Positions 8,090 to 17,720 of a stretch of 64,000 nt of DNA are shown here, one piece after another. Within the stretch, counting starts at the first letter, position 1, and each line of letters opens with the position of its first letter. A model generated the notes under the pieces. It had not been told where the DNA came from, did not search any database, and worked only from the letters and a program-made list of their open reading frames with translations. Position numbers and translations under genes: made by a program. Source of the stretch: a virus; IMG/VR virus record IMGVR_UViG_3300017991_000005, positions 1 to 64,000 of that record; one strand, written 5' to 3'.

Positions 8090-8953
8090 TCAGAAGTAGG
8101 TGATGAGATCACACCCCATGTAGTAGCCCGTGGTCGGTTCCGTCTTGTGGAAGTACCTAACCCGAAGGGCGTCCCCGGCCGCCATGATCGAGGACCCCGA
8201 CGTGAGGTCCCCCACGGGGTAGAGGACGCCCTTGTGTACGCGGATGTTCACGGCGAACGGCCGCCTGGGCCTGATCTCCTCCCCGCCTGAGAGGGGAGCT
8301 GCCAGCTCTTCCATGAGGGTTATTGTGCCGCCGCTCAGGTCCACCGACGCCACGCGGTACTCCTTCTCGGCTGATCCGAGCTTGACGAAGAGACCGCGCC
8401 GGACGTACTGGAAGACGGTGGGATAGACGGGAATCACCGTCTCTCCCTGGGCCACCGGAGCGGTGACGACGCCCACGGAGGGGTCTCCGGCAGCGATGCC
8501 GAAAGCGTCGAACTTATCACCGATCTCCCACTCCGGATTGTCGAAAACGTAGCGGGCCGCCACCGCGTCTATTGGAAACGGGTAGATGAGGTTCTTGACC
8601 GTCGGGTTCACGCCGCTCTGTACCTGGATGTCGATGCCCTCCGTGCAGTTCAGCGCGGTGTCAGGGTCGAGGCCCTCGGTGTCCACCGACCGGACGGGCA
8701 TGGGGGAGTCACCCAGGGGGAGACCCGTGTGCGCCGCCACCACGCCGTCGAGGGTGTCTTCGTCGTCCTGGTCGAGGGTGGCCTTGAACCAGATGGCGCA
8801 CACGTCCCCGGCGAGGTCTATGTGATCCAGGGCGGTCTTGATGTCGCTCGTCTGGATGTCCAGCGTCAACCGCCGGAGGTTGGGCTCCGTGTACGGTGGG
8901 ACGAGTCCCGTGAAGTCCTGCGATACGCTGTAGTCGTATTTCGTGAGGGCCAT
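8090..8953 (-). CDS. Virion structural protein, fibre or baseplate associated
   Basis: A 287-residue beta-rich protein without a recognised family. It alternates short strands and loops (RRPFAVNIRVHKGVLYPVGDL) and carries PVAQGETVIPVYPTVFQYV, reminiscent of fibre-attachment domains. It directly follows two collagen-like fibre genes, with one base between stop and ATG, so a role as a fibre connector or third fibre component is plausible. This is contextual inference. Confidence 0.5.
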   Translation of the reverse strand: MALTKYDYSVSQDFTGLVPPYTEPNLRRLTLDIQTSDIKTALDHIDLAGDVCAIWFKATLDQDDEDTLDGVVAAHTGLPLGDSPMPVRSVDTEGLDPDTALNCTEGIDIQVQSGVNPTVKNLIYPFPIDAVAARYVFDNPEWEIGDKFDAFGIAAGDPSVGVVTAPVAQGETVIPVYPTVFQYVRRGLFVKLGSAEKEYRVASVDLSGGTITLMEELAAPLSGGEEIRPRRPFAVNIRVHKGVLYPVGDLTSGSSIMAAGDALRVRYFHKTEPTTGYYMGCDLITYF

Positions 8954-8954
8954 G

Positions 8955-9830
8955 CTATCCCACCTTTAGTATCGTGAAGGTGCGCTCGGCCATCGTGGCC
9001 GATCCCCCTGGCGTCGTCCACCACCGCACGTCGAGGTCTTCACTCCCGCTCAGCGTCACCTTTGTCTGGGCGGCGAGCACCCCGCGCTCGGACGCCCGGT
9101 AGAAGTTCGTCTGTCGCTGGGTCTTGTCGATTCTCGTTCCCCCCTTGTAGATGGCGGCGTACACGGTGCCGTCGTTCCCTCCCACGGCCATCCGCGCCGA
9201 AAACCACACGAGGTAGGTTCCAGCTTCCGGATTGGAGTACACCAAGTCCGTGAGGACTGGAGTCTGGGAGGTCGTGTGAAGAGCGTAGCCGCCTGTGCCG
9301 GTGTCGTCCGAATCGAGAGAACCACTGCCCCCGCCGGGTCCCGTGGGTCCAGTCGGGCCCGAAGGCCCGGTATCCCCCGCCGGTCCCGAAGGCCCGGACG
9401 GTCCTGTCGGGCCGGTGTCCCCGACCCCCGCCGGTCCGGTCGGCCCCGAAGGGCCGGGAGCCCCGGTCGGCCCCGTCTCCATCCGGAGCTGGTCGATCTT
9501 CTGGAAGGCACACTGGACGTTTCCGGTGCACCCCGCGAGATGGCCGCTGAACGCATCCGTGTCCACGCACAGCTCACACGCCTGATCCGCTCCCGTATTG
9601 TGGTACTGAATAAAATCGTCCACCTCGTCAACGGGGATGTCGTTCTCTCCGTCGTTCAATTTGAGGGTGCTCGATAGGGCGAGCTGTCGGAGGTCCTCGG
9701 ACATGAGCCACTCGCGGATGTCCCGGAGGTCGTTCGCCGTCTCCTCGGACTCCCCTGCGATGGCGATTCCAAGGTCCTCGATGAGGACGCTCTGCGCCCC
9801 CTCGTTCTTCACTACGAGAACGATTGCCAC
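8955..9830 (-). CDS. Collagen-like tail fibre, short form
   Basis: A 291-residue three-part protein. Residues 1-75 match the N-terminus of the larger collagen-like fibre upstream (both contain STL.LNDG..DIP...VDDFIQYH), which marks a shared virion-anchor domain. A Cys-rich insert follows (CELCVD...CTGNVQC). About residues 118-172 are Gly-X-Y repeats ([13 protein letters not shown]) expected to form a triple helix. The rest is a beta-rich head domain ([12 protein letters not shown]..., ending in FTILKVG) resembling C1q/TNF-like trimer heads. It is probably a trimeric receptor-binding or adhesion fibre. Confidence 0.8.
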   Translation of the reverse strand: MAIVLVVKNEGAQSVLIEDLGIAIAGESEETANDLRDIREWLMSEDLRQLALSSTLKLNDGENDIPVDEVDDFIQYHNTGADQACELCVDTDAFSGHLAGCTGNVQCAFQKIDQLRMETGPTGAPGPSGPTGPAGVGDTGPTGPSGPSGPAGDTGPSGPTGPTGPGGGSGSLDSDDTGTGGYALHTTSQTPVLTDLVYSNPEAGTYLVWFSARMAVGGNDGTVYAAIYKGGTRIDKTQRQTNFYRASERGVLAAQTKVTLSGSEDLDVRWWTTPGGSATMAERTFTILKVG

Positions 9831-9833
9831 CTA

Positions 9834-11594
<1,761 letters not shown>

Positions 11595-12152
11595 TCAGTT
11601 CCTCAGTCTTACGGCCACTACGATATTGGAAAAGTCGGAGCGCCCCACTCCCGACTTCAAGACTATTCTAACCCCCCACTCGGTCCCCAGGGCGATCCAA
11701 GTGGTGAGGTCGTTTCTCTGGGCGGACAGGGTGGTCTTGGGGAGGGCGAGAGTTCCTATCGGCGCCGGGGCTGTACTTGGGTCCGTTACTACCTCGATGT
11801 CGAAGTCTCTCGTGCCGTCCGCCACGTCCACCCGGACCGAAACTCCCGTCAAAAGGGTGTTCGTGATTGCCGTGACACCGGCCACCCGGCAGTTCACTTC
11901 GCCTATTTCGAGGTATAGGACTCCACTGGCAGGTGTCTTGGTTCTACTTGTGAAGACGTACTCAACGTCGTCGGTTCCTGGGCCGCCCCCAGGAAAGAGT
12001 TTCTCAAAAGCTTCCTTGATCGTGTCAAAAGGTTCGATCCCGTAGAAGGCGTTGGTCGCGCTACACGGGAACGAGTGTCCGCCCACCTGCGGGGGCTTGA
12101 TCCCCCGTCGGAAGTCTCCTTCTTGGACGGGATAGTAAACTGGAAAGCTCAT
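11595..12152 (-). CDS. Fibre-tip-domain protein sharing the long fibre's C-terminal domain
   Basis: A 185-residue protein. Its last 85 residues (GVSVRVDVADGTRDFDIEVV...GVGRSDFSNIVV) align clearly with the C-terminal domain of the collagen-like fibre encoded immediately downstream ([20 protein letters not shown]...[14 protein letters not shown]). The N-terminal half (MSFPVYYPVQEGDFRRG...) is unrelated and contains a predicted helical segment (FDTIKEAFEKLF). It is probably a short fibre or adaptor with the same head fold. The duplication suggests domain shuffling between fibre genes. Confidence 0.7.
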   Translation of the reverse strand: MSFPVYYPVQEGDFRRGIKPPQVGGHSFPCSATNAFYGIEPFDTIKEAFEKLFPGGGPGTDDVEYVFTSRTKTPASGVLYLEIGEVNCRVAGVTAITNTLLTGVSVRVDVADGTRDFDIEVVTDPSTAPAPIGTLALPKTTLSAQRNDLTTWIALGTEWGVRIVLKSGVGRSDFSNIVVAVRLRN

Positions 12153-12176
12153 CGACCGTCATGGTGCTCAAACCGA

Positions 12177-12884
12177 TTATCCGACCCAGCGCGGCGGCGG
12201 CACGGACCTGAGCGACCGCTCCAGCCTCCGGCGCACGGCCTCTCGGTCCTCCTTCGCCTCGTCCCGGAGCCGGTCGGCGTCGGTCTGAATCTCTCCGTCC
12301 GCCCCAGGGATGGAACCGAACTTCCCCAGGATTCTTGCCAAAAGATACTTCGCCTCCGCCACACAAGCGGTCTCGAACTCGTCTCGCTGCCACTCCTTCA
12401 CATCGTCCAGCGTTACCTTCTTGAGGAAGAGCGCCATGACCTTGACCGGCCGGATCGGGTTGTAGATGTAGAGGACCCCCGCCTCCGGCTCCCAGTACCA
12501 GTCGGGGGCCTCGCCCGTAAACCGCTCCATGCGCCTCTCGGCAATATGAAGCTCGAAGAACAGGCGAGGCCCCCTCATCCCCCACCGTAGCTCGTAGGTG
12601 GAGGGGGTGATGTAGGGTCGGGTCTGGGGGTCGATGTCCATGAACTTCACGTCCACGACCCCGGCGATCCCGACTTCATCCTCTGTAGGCGTGTACGTGG
12701 TGGTCAGGGCCGGGCCGATCTCGCCGAGGTTCACCCAGCGACAGACCGGCTGGTACTTCGTCCAGAGCTGGAGCGCCTTCCGGATACACGTGTCGAGCTG
12801 CCGCTCAGACAGCTCCACGTCCACCCCCTCGTCGCCGAGGGAGTCCAGGATATGACGGCGCATGTCTACGAGTGGGATGCCCAT
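12177..12884 (-). CDS. Neck / head-tail connector-like structural protein
   Basis: A 235-residue protein. The N-terminal pattern ILDSLGDEGVDVELSERQLDTCIRKALQLWTKY followed by beta strands and the late helical DEFETACVAEAKYLLARILGKFG resembles neck proteins of T4-like and large myophages, which begin with an LT..QLD.AI..AL..Y helix. It ends with a charged coiled coil (EAKEDREAVRRRLERSLR). Its position between the capsid module and the fibres fits a head-completion role. The family call comes from pattern memory only. Confidence 0.55.
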   Translation of the reverse strand: MGIPLVDMRRHILDSLGDEGVDVELSERQLDTCIRKALQLWTKYQPVCRWVNLGEIGPALTTTYTPTEDEVGIAGVVDVKFMDIDPQTRPYITPSTYELRWGMRGPRLFFELHIAERRMERFTGEAPDWYWEPEAGVLYIYNPIRPVKVMALFLKKVTLDDVKEWQRDEFETACVAEAKYLLARILGKFGSIPGADGEIQTDADRLRDEAKEDREAVRRRLERSLRSVPPPRWVG

Positions 12885-12885
12885 C

Positions 12886-13344
12886 TCAGAGACCGAGCTC
12901 CTTGGCGACGCGCTTCACCACGTCGGCCTTGTTCCCTTCCGTGTCCAGGCCGAGCTCGGCGGCGAGCGCCACCACGTCTTCCTTGAGCATCTTTTCCAGC
13001 TCGGACTTGTTCGACGGGAGGGTGTCCACTTCGGCCGTTTCCTCCGGCGCCTCGGCCGGGGGTTCGGTGGCCTTGGGCTCCTCGGCAGGCTTCGACCGCG
13101 CCACCTCCTTGCCCTTCGGCGCCTCCTCGGCCTGGACGGTCCCCGCTTTCTGGAAGGGCGGGGGCATCTGTGCCGGGGTGGGCTTGGGAACCGCCTGCAC
13201 GTGCGGCCGGAGGCCCTTGCCCACGAACTTGGCGAAGTGGGGTCCGACCACGATCTGGCCGGGCGAGAGCCGCTTCGTCCCCCCGTTCTCGGTGGGGAGG
13301 ATTAGCGCCCCCTTGGACACCACCACGTACTCGTGCTTTGCCAT
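12886..13344 (-). CDS. Virion protein with C-terminal HeH/SAP-like motif
   Basis: A 152-residue protein in three parts: a beta-rich N-terminus (KHEYVVVSKGALILP...LSPGQIVVG), a Pro/Glu/Ala linker (about residues 55-105), and a C-terminal helix-extended-helix motif (SELEKMLKEDVVALAAELGLDTEGNKADVVKRVAKELG) of the type found at the ends of many phage head-tail joining proteins. The stop is one base from the neck-like gene's ATG. It is probably a head-tail joining or decoration protein. Confidence 0.6.
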   Translation of the reverse strand: MAKHEYVVVSKGALILPTENGGTKRLSPGQIVVGPHFAKFVGKGLRPHVQAVPKPTPAQMPPPFQKAGTVQAEEAPKGKEVARSKPAEEPKATEPPAEAPEETAEVDTLPSNKSELEKMLKEDVVALAAELGLDTEGNKADVVKRVAKELGL

Positions 13345-13381
13345 GCTTTCCTCCTTCCGGGCGACCGGTGGCCGCCGTCGT

Positions 13382-13870
13382 TCACTTCTCGTCGGCCGCG
13401 TGCGGGCGTGCCTCGGCGGCGGCCCGCATGAGCCGGTCGGCCGGGTCCTCGTCCATGAACTGGTCCGTGGACTGGCCGGTCGTTCCCGGCTTCGTGCCGA
13501 GCTTGGACTTGGCTTCCTTCACCCAGTCCGGGTACTCCTCGCCGTCCCGGATGCGCTTCTGCTTGGCGAGGGTGTCGAGGCGCTCGTCGTCCACGTTGCA
13601 GATGCGCTGGAGACCCCTGGCGTGCCGGAGGCACTTCTCGTAGTAGTCCCCCTTCACGAAGTCGCCCGGTTCCAGCCTGGAGCCGTGGCCGCCCCCCTCG
13701 CCGACGGCGGGGAGGATGATCGAGGAGGTCCCGGCATTGATGAATACGTCGAGGTCGAGCCCCCTGATCTTGGCGACTTCCTCCATCTCCATCTTCACCC
13801 GGTCCTTCGGCTTGATGGCCTCCCACGCTGCGCGGGTTTCCCTGGTTCTTCCGTACGGGTCCTTTGCCAT
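13382..13870 (-). CDS. Hypothetical protein in structural module
   Basis: A 162-residue hydrophilic protein with no recognised domain. It includes KMEMEEVAKIRGLDLDVFINAGTSSIILPA and a Gly-rich loop (VGEGGGHGSRLEPGDFVKGDYY), and ends in an acidic, Pro-containing tail. The LEPGDFVKGDYYEKC stretch resembles short beta-barrel segments. It lies between a ParB-like gene and an HeH-motif gene. The function is unknown. Confidence 0.6.
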   Translation of the reverse strand: MAKDPYGRTRETRAAWEAIKPKDRVKMEMEEVAKIRGLDLDVFINAGTSSIILPAVGEGGGHGSRLEPGDFVKGDYYEKCLRHARGLQRICNVDDERLDTLAKQKRIRDGEEYPDWVKEAKSKLGTKPGTTGQSTDQFMDEDPADRLMRAAAEARPHAADEK

Positions 13871-13915
13871 GGTTCTTCTCTCCTAAAAGCGTTACTGTCC
13901 GAAGCCCCACCTATT

Positions 13916-14809
13916 TTAGCCCAGGGCCTTTGATTTTTCGACCCTTCCAACCTTGCCACCGACCGCGATGGCAGGGAGATTGTCCTCCAGCGGGCCCATG
14001 AGGGCAAACATGAAGTCTTCCATGTCCTTCCCTGGGTTCGCGGCCCGGAACCGCTCCCACAGGTCGAGGAACTGCTTTTTCACGGGCAGCGGGACCGTGA
14101 GGAGCACGCCGTCCTCCAGGTGCTTGCTCTTCTTCGAGAGGAAGAAGGAGCACACGAACTCCAGGGCGTCCGCCTCCGGGTTCTCGCTCTCCGTTTTGTT
14201 CAGCTTCTTGGCCTGCTCCAGGGCTCGGTGGATCACCTGCCCCTGGTTCTCCTCGACGTAGAAGACCCACTGCTCGACTTCTTCCTCCCCCTCCCCCTCG
14301 GCCGGGGCCGGGCCTCCGCCCACTTCGAGCCCCATGAACACGTCCGCCTCCTCGGCCGCCTGCTCCAGAAAAGAGTCTATCTCGGCCGGGGAGTAGCCCG
14401 TGTGCTGTGAGATTTCGACCGCCGAAGCCCCCAGCTCGTCGAGCATCTTGTCGATGAGGGCTCCCAGCTTCCGGGTGTTGGGCTCGCCGGTGAGGGAGTT
14501 CATGGACATTAGGTGCTCGGCCGCTTCGAGATCGGTCATGTCCGCCACGATGCACAGGATGGGCTCCGTTTTTCCGGCCGCTTTGTACGCCTCGATCCTG
14601 TGGTGCCCGTCGATACACTGATAGCGGGCCGCTTTCCGGCTCTTCCCTTTCCCTGACCACTCCGCCACGCGCACGAGGGGGGTGCTGAGCATCCCGCGCT
14701 TCCGGATATTCGCTGTCAAAGTGTTGAAAACGTGCTCCGTCTGCTCGTTCGCGTTGTCCGGATGCGCCTCGATGAGCGCCGGGTCGATCTTTTCGTGCCA
14801 GATTTTCAT
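13916..14809 (-). CDS. ParB/sulfiredoxin-like nuclease-domain protein
   Basis: A 297-residue protein. Residues 1-110 match the ParB/Srx fold: HPDNANEQ, ANIRKRGMLSTPLVRV, and the signature YQCIDGHHRIEAYKAAG (the GHHR form of the GEHRW motif). A helix-turn-helix-like segment follows (SAVEISQHTGYSPAEIDSFLEQAA), then an acidic linker and a C-terminal helical domain. It is coupled by ATGA to the upstream radical SAM gene. In phages such domains appear in DNA-binding, nuclease and nucleotide-dependent switch proteins; which applies here is not visible. Confidence 0.75.
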   Translation of the reverse strand: MKIWHEKIDPALIEAHPDNANEQTEHVFNTLTANIRKRGMLSTPLVRVAEWSGKGKSRKAARYQCIDGHHRIEAYKAAGKTEPILCIVADMTDLEAAEHLMSMNSLTGEPNTRKLGALIDKMLDELGASAVEISQHTGYSPAEIDSFLEQAAEEADVFMGLEVGGGPAPAEGEGEEEVEQWVFYVEENQGQVIHRALEQAKKLNKTESENPEADALEFVCSFFLSKKSKHLEDGVLLTVPLPVKKQFLDLWERFRAANPGKDMEDFMFALMGPLEDNLPAIAVGGKVGRVEKSKALG

Positions 14810-15915
14810 GTCCGCGCCCTCCGCGCCTTGCCGAAGAGCTTGTAAATAGCCGCCCTAACCTCCCCCAAGTGCTTCGGAGGAAGAGAAAAGTCCCGCTTGA
14901 ACTCCATGGAGTTCACTCGGCCGTCGCGCACCATGGGGATGATGGCGTCCGGATTGTGCCGGATGCCGTCCCAGCCCCCGCAGCACGTGGGACCGTCCGA
15001 TAGAAAAGCCCCCATGGTCCCCGGCCCGGAGTCGAATCCCACTTTGACCCCCTCCTCGTCGGCCGCCTGCCGGGCGTTTCGTATGAGGGCTGTGCGCCAG
15101 TGGTCCGCCGGGGTGAGGAAATGACTCTCCCGCCCCCTCGCTCGGTCCAAGTAGAGCTTCTTCCAGCTCGAATAGGACAGGCCGAGGGCCTCGAACATGG
15201 GTTTCCAGGCCGTGTCCTCGGACCGGAAGTCCACCTGGAGGGGGTGGAAGTTCACGTAGTCGCATGCTTCCCGCAGCCGTCGGAGCGTCTTGCCGATCTC
15301 CTCCGGTGTTACGCGCTCAAACGTAACGCCTGGGATCGTGGGCGAGAGCCGGACGAGGGTGTGGAGGCCCGCGTCCTTGAGTCGCCGGAGGAGGGCGAGG
15401 CGCTCGGACGGTGGCGGGGCGTTCGGTTCGAGGATTGCCGCCGTTTCGTCGTCCAGAGTGGACAGGGACATGCGGAAGAGAACCTTGTTCCCCAGCCGCT
15501 TGAGCTCCTGGAGGTAGGGCTTCTGCCCTGGGATGGTGGACTTCGTGCAGATGGAGATGGAAAGGCCCACATGGGCGAAGAGCCGGAGGGCGTCGAGGGA
15601 GGTCTTATGCTCGATCTCGATGGGAGGGAAGGGGTCGGCCGCGTAGCCCCATTGAATGGTCAGGCCCTCCAGGGCGAGCTTCCAGGCCGTGGACTCGGTT
15701 CTCCCGGCCATCTGTCGCTTGAGGCTCTCGATGGACCTGGGCACGTGGAAGGTGCGCTGGTAGGCTGTTCTGCGCTGGAGGCGGGCGGAGCAGTAGAGGC
15801 ACTCATGGCCGCACCCCTGATAGGTGTCAACCTTGAGGGGAAAGGGGCACCACACGTCTCCCTTGAAAGCGACGTGGCACTTCTGCGCCTTGGTTTCCGC
15901 TGTCAGCACGCCCAC
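14806..15915 (-). CDS. Radical SAM protein, SplB/Rv2578c-like
   Basis: A 369-residue radical SAM enzyme with the cluster motif C35-x3-C39-x2-C42 (CGHECLYC), followed by WGYAADPFPPIE, SICTKSTI and LFRMSLSTLDDE, the order seen in the COG1533 SplB/Rv2578c group. A second Cys pair lies late (DGPTCCGGW), possibly an auxiliary site. The start is a GTG (15915, with another at 15909). It follows a terminator that ends the capsid unit and overlaps a ParB-like gene by four bases. The pair probably acts together; DNA or nucleotide modification is a guess. Confidence 0.75.
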   Translation of the reverse strand: MGVLTAETKAQKCHVAFKGDVWCPFPLKVDTYQGCGHECLYCSARLQRRTAYQRTFHVPRSIESLKRQMAGRTESTAWKLALEGLTIQWGYAADPFPPIEIEHKTSLDALRLFAHVGLSISICTKSTIPGQKPYLQELKRLGNKVLFRMSLSTLDDETAAILEPNAPPPSERLALLRRLKDAGLHTLVRLSPTIPGVTFERVTPEEIGKTLRRLREACDYVNFHPLQVDFRSEDTAWKPMFEALGLSYSSWKKLYLDRARGRESHFLTPADHWRTALIRNARQAADEEGVKVGFDSGPGTMGAFLSDGPTCCGGWDGIRHNPDAIIPMVRDGRVNSMEFKRDFSLPPKHLGEVRAAIYKLFGKARRART

Positions 15916-15928
15916 CGCTCATAGCATG

Positions 15929-15978
15929 GAAAAAACGGGGAGAGGGAGAGGCCCGAAATGGACCTCTCCCTTCCCGTT
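15929..15978 (-). terminator. Intrinsic terminator after the capsid unit
   Basis: On the minus strand a strong hairpin (arms near 15963-15978 and 15934-15951, AACGGGAAGGGAGAGG pairing with CCTCTCCCTCTCCCCGTT with small bulges) is followed by a run of six T. It begins at the stop codon of the Lys-rich gene, so it ends the transcript carrying protease, capsid protein and basic protein. Confidence 0.85.
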
Positions 15979-16177
15979 ACTCGCCTTCGCCGTACTTCGG
16001 CTTCTCTTTCTCTTCCCGTTCTTTGCGCTTGGCTTTCTTGCGACCGGGGAGCGACTTCGCCTTGGCGAACTTCCGCCCCTTGCCGCCTTGCTGGGTCTTC
16101 TTCTTGGGGACCTTCTTCTTGCGCCCAGGCTTTCGCTTGGGGACGGCCTTTTTCTTGACCTTCTTTTTCTTCGCCAT
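15977..16177 (-). CDS. Small Lys-rich basic protein, possible DNA-condensing virion protein
   Basis: A 66-residue protein dominated by Lys, Arg and Ala/Pro (MAKKKKVKKKAVPKRKPGRKKK). The composition is like histone H1 tails and bacterial AlgP/Hc1-type proteins. It is encoded straight after the major capsid protein and just before the terminator, so it should be made in amounts similar to capsid. A DNA-condensing or charge-neutralising head protein is a reasonable inference. The acidic end (EREEKEKPKYGEGE) is unusual for a pure DNA binder. Confidence 0.7.
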   Translation of the reverse strand: MAKKKKVKKKAVPKRKPGRKKKVPKKKTQQGGKGRKFAKAKSLPGRKKAKRKEREEKEKPKYGEGE

Positions 16178-16218
16178 GAATCGGGCCCCCAGACCCTACG
16201 CCGCGCTCGGTTCAGGAA

Positions 16219-17676
16219 TCAGAGATTGATGACCGAGAGCAGGCCGATCTGCTGCGAGTCCACGACGTGCAGCGCGTACTCGGAGAGCAGCGCCACGTCC
16301 TTGCGGAACCCGCGCACGTGGACCGGGCTCTTGTAGAGGGGGATATACATCCCCATCACGGCCGCCGTGGAGACGAACTCCGGCCCCCTGTAGGTGAGCA
16401 CCCCGCTTTCCTGGGAGTAGGTCGGGTCCGCGAAGACTTCGATCCCGTGGCGCGTGAGGGTGCCGATCTTGCGAGGACCGGCGATCCCGTCGTTCGCCAC
16501 CGGGGTGACGCCCTCGAACCCGTCCTGCGCCGCGACGATGAACCAGATGTCGGGCGAGATCACCAGGACGTTCGGCCGCACCGTCTGGGTCTTCTCCCAG
16601 ATGAGGTTCTGGAGGCGGCTCACGTAGAAGGAGAACGTCTTGATGTGCAGGGTGTAGGGCACCGCCGTCGCGGGAGGAGCGTTGTCGAAGACCACGCTGC
16701 CCCCGGCCGCCACGTTGGTCAGGAAGTTGATGACGTGCTTGCACGTCTCCATCTGGATGATGCGGGCGCCCGCGTCGATGATGGTGGGTTCGGCGTCGAT
16801 GCCGAAATCGTTGAGGAAGTCGAACACCGCTTGCTGGCTCCAGGTGGCCCCCAGGGCCCTCGGCCGTGCTTCGAGAGACTCCTGGCGCAGCACGATCCCG
16901 TACTCCGGAAGGAGCAGGGCCGCTTCGATGTTGTACTCGTAGTTTGCGACCACCGGCCCCGTGGTGATGGCCGAAAACCGAGCGTCCACCACGCCCGACA
17001 CGTAGTTGATGGTGTTGGCCGGGCCGCCGCCGCCGATGTCGCCGATGAGGTTGCCGTTGCGGTCGTCGCGGATGATGAGCGCCCCGTCCGTCATCACGAA
17101 GGTGCCGGGGATGATCGGGCGGTAGCCGAGGGTCGGGTTGTAGTCCGTGGCCCCCGCCGCGCCGATGGGCTCGCCCACGACCTTCTCCGAGGAGTAGTTC
17201 TCCGTTCCCCGGAAGCCCTGGAGGGCGTTGAAGAGCCGCGTGCCCGCCGCGATGTTGCCCTTGCTCGCCTCGGTGATGATGTCCAGGTAGTGCACGAGGC
17301 CCTTCCTGTTCGCCATCGGCTGGACCGAGATGAGCTGGTCCACGATGTCCTCGGCGAAGGTGACGGAGATGAGGGCGAGGCCGTTCTTGATCCACGTGGG
17401 GAGGTTGGCCCGGCTCGTCTCGTCCAGGTGCTTCACCGACTCGTTCACGAAGTTCTGCATGAGGATCGCCGCCTTCGTCATGGCGAAGGGGTTGAGGTCC
17501 TCGACGTTGGCCTTGCCCGCCTTGGCGGCCATGGCCTCGAAGGGGTTCTGGCTCTCGTTCAGCCCGATCTCCGGGAGCGTGAAGTTCTTGAAGCGTTCCA
17601 CGATGGCGCGGTGCTTCGCCACGAACTTCTCGTTCAAGGAGCCGGTCGAGTAGCCCGACTTTGCGCCTCGAATCAT
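16219..17676 (-). CDS. Major capsid protein, T4 gp23-like
   Basis: A 485-residue protein placed just downstream of the prohead protease, as in T4-type phages. The first 41 residues are charged and helical and end in L-N-E41/S42, which fits the T4 prohead protease consensus (L/I-x-E) and would remove an N-terminal delta-domain. The rest is HK97-fold-like, with a long helix near residues 90-140, beta strands, and a conserved stretch around residues 345-420 (LQNLIWEKT..RP..L.ISPDIW...AQDGFE...GTLTRHGIEVFADPTY). That stretch reappears in the accessory gene at 45.9 kb. Start: ATG at 17676. Confidence 0.85.
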   Translation of the reverse strand: MIRGAKSGYSTGSLNEKFVAKHRAIVERFKNFTLPEIGLNESQNPFEAMAAKAGKANVEDLNPFAMTKAAILMQNFVNESVKHLDETSRANLPTWIKNGLALISVTFAEDIVDQLISVQPMANRKGLVHYLDIITEASKGNIAAGTRLFNALQGFRGTENYSSEKVVGEPIGAAGATDYNPTLGYRPIIPGTFVMTDGALIIRDDRNGNLIGDIGGGGPANTINYVSGVVDARFSAITTGPVVANYEYNIEAALLLPEYGIVLRQESLEARPRALGATWSQQAVFDFLNDFGIDAEPTIIDAGARIIQMETCKHVINFLTNVAAGGSVVFDNAPPATAVPYTLHIKTFSFYVSRLQNLIWEKTQTVRPNVLVISPDIWFIVAAQDGFEGVTPVANDGIAGPRKIGTLTRHGIEVFADPTYSQESGVLTYRGPEFVSTAAVMGMYIPLYKSPVHVRGFRKDVALLSEYALHVVDSQQIGLLSVINL

Positions 17677-17720
17677 GATTGGTTCTCCTTGTCAAAGGTG
17701 GTCACGAACGGACTGCGCTG

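Noticed and set aside
17685-17694. TTTGACAAGG upstream of the capsid gene as a -35 box
   Set aside because: It sits directly at the capsid ribosome site, so any -10 box and start would fall inside the gene.
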